Shown: piece after piece, positions 3,192 through 5,174 of the stretch
Numbering within the stretch: the first letter of the stretch is position 1
Layout: every line of letters starts with the position of its first letter
Origin: Phycocordibacter sp964398865
Lineage (GTDB): Bacteria > Patescibacteriota > Minisyncoccia > Phycocordibacterales > Phycocordibacteraceae
Assembly (NCBI GenBank): GCA_964398865.1
Contig: CAYNOO010000025.1
Coordinates: 1-5,174, forward strand
Direction: 5' to 3'
Length of the DNA stretch: 5,174 nt
Translations under genes and position numbers: made by a program
Notes under the pieces: generated by a model
Told to the model about the DNA's origin: nothing
What the model saw: only the letters and a program-made list of their open reading frames with translations
Databases searched by the model: none

Positions 3192-5174
3192 ATGAATAAC
3201 AGCGCCCCTTCTCATTCTATGCTCGGCAAGCTTTCGGCATATATTGTCGCTGGTCTCGCATTCCTGATTCCAGTATTCTTCATTCCAAGTGCAGTATTTC
3301 CATTTCAGTTTTCAAAAGTCGTCCTCGTGCTCGTTGCGATTGTCATCATTTGGCTTTTCTTTTCGGTACAAACTTTGAGGAAAGGCGCTCTGTCATTCAC
3401 GTGGTCGCAATTCATGCTTGCGCTCTTGATTTTGCCCGCAGCCTACTTGATTGCGTCAATCTTTTCTCCTGTGCCGACTGTGTCATTCTTTGGCTATCAG
3501 CTTGACCAGGATACTTTCGGCTTCATGGCTCTCGTCACAGTGCTTGCGATTGCGACCACGCTTGCAGTCAAGTCAGAGAAACAGATTTTTTCCGCGCTCT
3601 TCGGATTCTTGATTGCCGGATGGACGGTGTTGGTTTTTCAGTCGATGCAGCTTTTCTTTGGAACCCCAATCCTTCCAAATTTGTTTACCTCAGCGGTCGT
3701 TAATACGGTAGGCACATGGAGTGATTTCGCGCTTTTTATAGCGCTCCTTGCCTCACTTATTTTACTTGCCATGGAAGCGTTAACGCTTTCAGCTGTCGCA
3801 CTTATTGTGCTTTCCGTCACGCTCGCCTTGTCGCTATTCGTACTCGCGATAGCAAATTTCTCTCTCGCGTGGTTTTTGCTTGGCACAGTGGCATTTGTGA
3901 TGTTGATTCTCACATTTACACGTAACAGTGGTAAGGCTTCGGGAAGTGTTCGTGCGAGCGGCATCGCGGCGTGCCTTACGCTCGTCGTTGCAGTGTTTTT
4001 TGTATTTTTTGGTACTTCGCTTGGCACAGCTTTGCAGAGCCAGTTTCATGTACAGTCTCTTGAAGTGCGACCATCAATACAAGGTACGCTCGGGGTACTT
4101 GGGCATGTGTATGAGAAAAACGCATTCTTAGGTTCCGGACCCAATACTTTCGCTGAGACCTGGCTCGTAACCCGCTCACCGGAAATTGTAGCAACCCCAT
4201 TTTGGAACGTTGAGTTTGCTGCAGGTTTTGGATCCATTCCTACTTCGTTTATTACTGGAGGAATCTTTGTGGGTCTTGCCTGGCTTATATTTATCCTGTG
4301 GTTTCTCTATACTGCAGCTCGCGCACTTCTTACCGTACCTGCAGGGGAAGATAAATCATACTTTCTGATTGCGGCGACTGCGCTTGGGTCTTTCTTTCTG
4401 ATTCTTGTGCACATCTTCTATGTTCCGAGTGCTGCACTGGGCTTACTCTTATTCCTCTTCATAGGACTCTTCATTGCATCCTTAAAAGGAAGTGCGCTCG
4501 CGCGCCCCGTGAACATAGTTTTTTCAGAGAGTCCTCGTCTCGGATTTCTTTCGGTTCTTGTCGTTGCAGTCACCTTAGTGTTGGCTCTAGTATCTATGTA
4601 TGGCGCAGGCGAAGTGTATGCAAGCGCAATTCAAGAAGGGAAGACCATTCAGAGTTCTAGTAAGGGTGACATTGATGGCGCAACGAAGTCTGCTACGCTT
4701 GCGGTCTCTCTATCTCCGCAAGATCGTTATTACCGGATGCTGACCACGCTTGCGCTTGCGCGTCTGAGTGGAATCGTGCAGAAAGGTGGCTCTGATAAAG
4801 CAACGCAAGATGCATTTCAGGCAGGACTTTCTGATGCGGTGACCGCAAGCACCGCAGCGGTGAATGCGAATCCTCTGAATTTTGCTAACTGGATGTCGCG
4901 CGCCTCTGTATATGAAGCAGTGGTTCCTTTGAACATTGATGGCGCATACGATAAGGCTGTAGCAACACTGGAGGAAGCGCGAAAATATAATCCTGCAAGT
5001 CCGGAAGTGGATTATCATCTGGCTAACCTCAAGGCTTTCAGTAAGGATGCTGCTGGTGCCCGCGAATCTGCTCTTGCTGCGCTCGCGAAAAAAGCGGACT
5101 ACACTCCAGCAATTTTATTACTTGCTCAACTTTCCTTGAATGAAGGCAAGATTGAAGACGCGATTGCTGCAGTT
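3192..5174 (+). CDS. O-antigen ligase/polymerase-like membrane protein with TPR tail (3' end outside window)
   Basis: The frame is open from ATG 3192 to the window edge, giving 661 residues without a stop. Residues about 14-275 hold roughly nine hydrophobic segments. A large non-membrane loop follows (about 280-345), with R293 and the motif LGSGPNTF (313-320) and then TPFWNVEFAAGFGSIPTSFITGGIFVGLAW. This resembles the periplasmic loop and following helix of Wzy/WaaL-type O-antigen ligases (G-GPNTF...E...GLxG). More membrane helices lie at about 350-370, 385-430 and 449-470. From about 475 on the protein is soluble and alanine-rich with TPR-like units, for example DGAYDKAVATLEEARKYNP and a unit ending NEGKIEDAIAAV. 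It probably transfers or polymerises lipid-linked glycans at the cell surface, either to surface polysaccharide or to proteins (PglL-like). Which of these it does cannot be told. It is separated from rnpB by a terminator and probably starts its own unit. Confidence 0.85.
   Translation, partial: MNNSAPSHSMLGKLSAYIVAGLAFLIPVFFIPSAVFPFQFSKVVLVLVAIVIIWLFFSVQTLRKGALSFTWSQFMLALLILPAAYLIASIFSPVPTVSFFGYQLDQDTFGFMALVTVLAIATTLAVKSEKQIFSALFGFLIAGWTVLVFQSMQLFFGTPILPNLFTSAVVNTVGTWSDFALFIALLASLILLAMEALTLSAVALIVLSVTLALSLFVLAIANFSLAWFLLGTVAFVMLILTFTRNSGKASGSVRASGIAACLTLVVAVFFVFFGTSLGTALQSQFHVQSLEVRPSIQGTLGVLGHVYEKNAFLGSGPNTFAETWLVTRSPEIVATPFWNVEFAAGFGSIPTSFITGGIFVGLAWLIFILWFLYTAARALLTVPAGEDKSYFLIAATALGSFFLILVHIFYVPSAALGLLLFLFIGLFIASLKGSALARPVNIVFSESPRLGFLSVLVVAVTLVLALVSMYGAGEVYASAIQEGKTIQSSSKGDIDGATKSATLAVSLSPQDRYYRMLTTLALARLSGIVQKGGSDKATQDAFQAGLSDAVTASTAAVNANPLNFANWMSRASVYEAVVPLNIDGAYDKAVATLEEARKYNPASPEVDYHLANLKAFSKDAAGARESALAALAKKADYTPAILLLAQLSLNEGKIEDAIAAV

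Noticed and set aside
3638..4027. 129-codon open frame on the minus strand
   Set aside because: It is antisense to the ligase-like gene and has a low-complexity Ala/Ser/Thr/Asn composition typical of a mirrored hydrophobic coding sequence.
4710..5018. 102-codon open frame on the minus strand
   Set aside because: It is antisense to the TPR region, has an Arg/Cys/His-rich composition, and shows no motif and no start signal.
1..5174. CRISPR array, insertion sequence, tRNA, toxin-antitoxin or defence genes
   Set aside because: I saw no regularly spaced repeats, terminal inverted repeats, transposase motifs, tRNA cloverleaf or recognisable effector proteins.
1..5174. Alternative genetic code with UGA as glycine (as in Gracilibacteria/SR1)
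   Set aside because: All genes are complete or open without reading through TGA, and conserved glycines are encoded by GGN.

Overview
The window reads like a piece of a Patescibacteria/CPR genome, most likely Parcubacteria-like. The evidence is small genes with little or no Shine-Dalgarno signal, a compact ECF sigma factor, several small orphan membrane proteins, a reduced RNase P RNA, and a large O-antigen-ligase-like protein with a TPR tail. No rRNA or database comparison is available, so this placement is inference. Stops are TAA and TAG, and no in-frame TGA has to be read through, so code 11 fits.

Layout. Bases 2-133 (+) are the last 43 codons of a gene resembling the DUF3750 family. Facing it on the minus strand is a two-gene unit: an ECF sigma factor (831 down to 316), then, 21 nt later, a 43-residue lmo0937-type membrane protein (294 down to 163) too short for ordinary ORF calling. 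A 223-bp divergent intergenic region (832-1054) separates the sigma gene from plus-strand genes: a PAS protein with a coiled-coil tail and no kinase domain (1055-1633), a YggT-family membrane protein (1739-2095) and a DUF1761-family membrane protein (2189-2602). An extended -10 promoter at the end of the DUF1761 gene drives the RNase P RNA (rnpB, about 2629-3005), which ends at a strong Rho-independent terminator (3019-3056). From 3192 to the window edge runs an open 661-codon reading frame: about 10-12 membrane segments with an O-antigen ligase/polymerase loop, followed by TPR-like repeats. It continues beyond the window.

How the parts may work together. The left half looks like a small sensory and envelope-stress island: a sigma factor, a sensor-type PAS protein facing it, and three small membrane proteins (lmo0937, YggT, DUF1761). 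The sequence does not prove a functional link. rnpB is housekeeping. The ligase-like gene probably belongs to surface glycan or glycoprotein assembly and may start a separate transcription unit.

The points most worth a second look are the sigma/PAS divergon, the RNase P RNA (it seems to have lost P6/P16/P17, carries an extra hairpin between P5 and P7, and lacks the usual GGU that binds tRNA CCA), and the ligase-TPR fusion. I did not find a clear new defence, mobile or CRISPR-like system.
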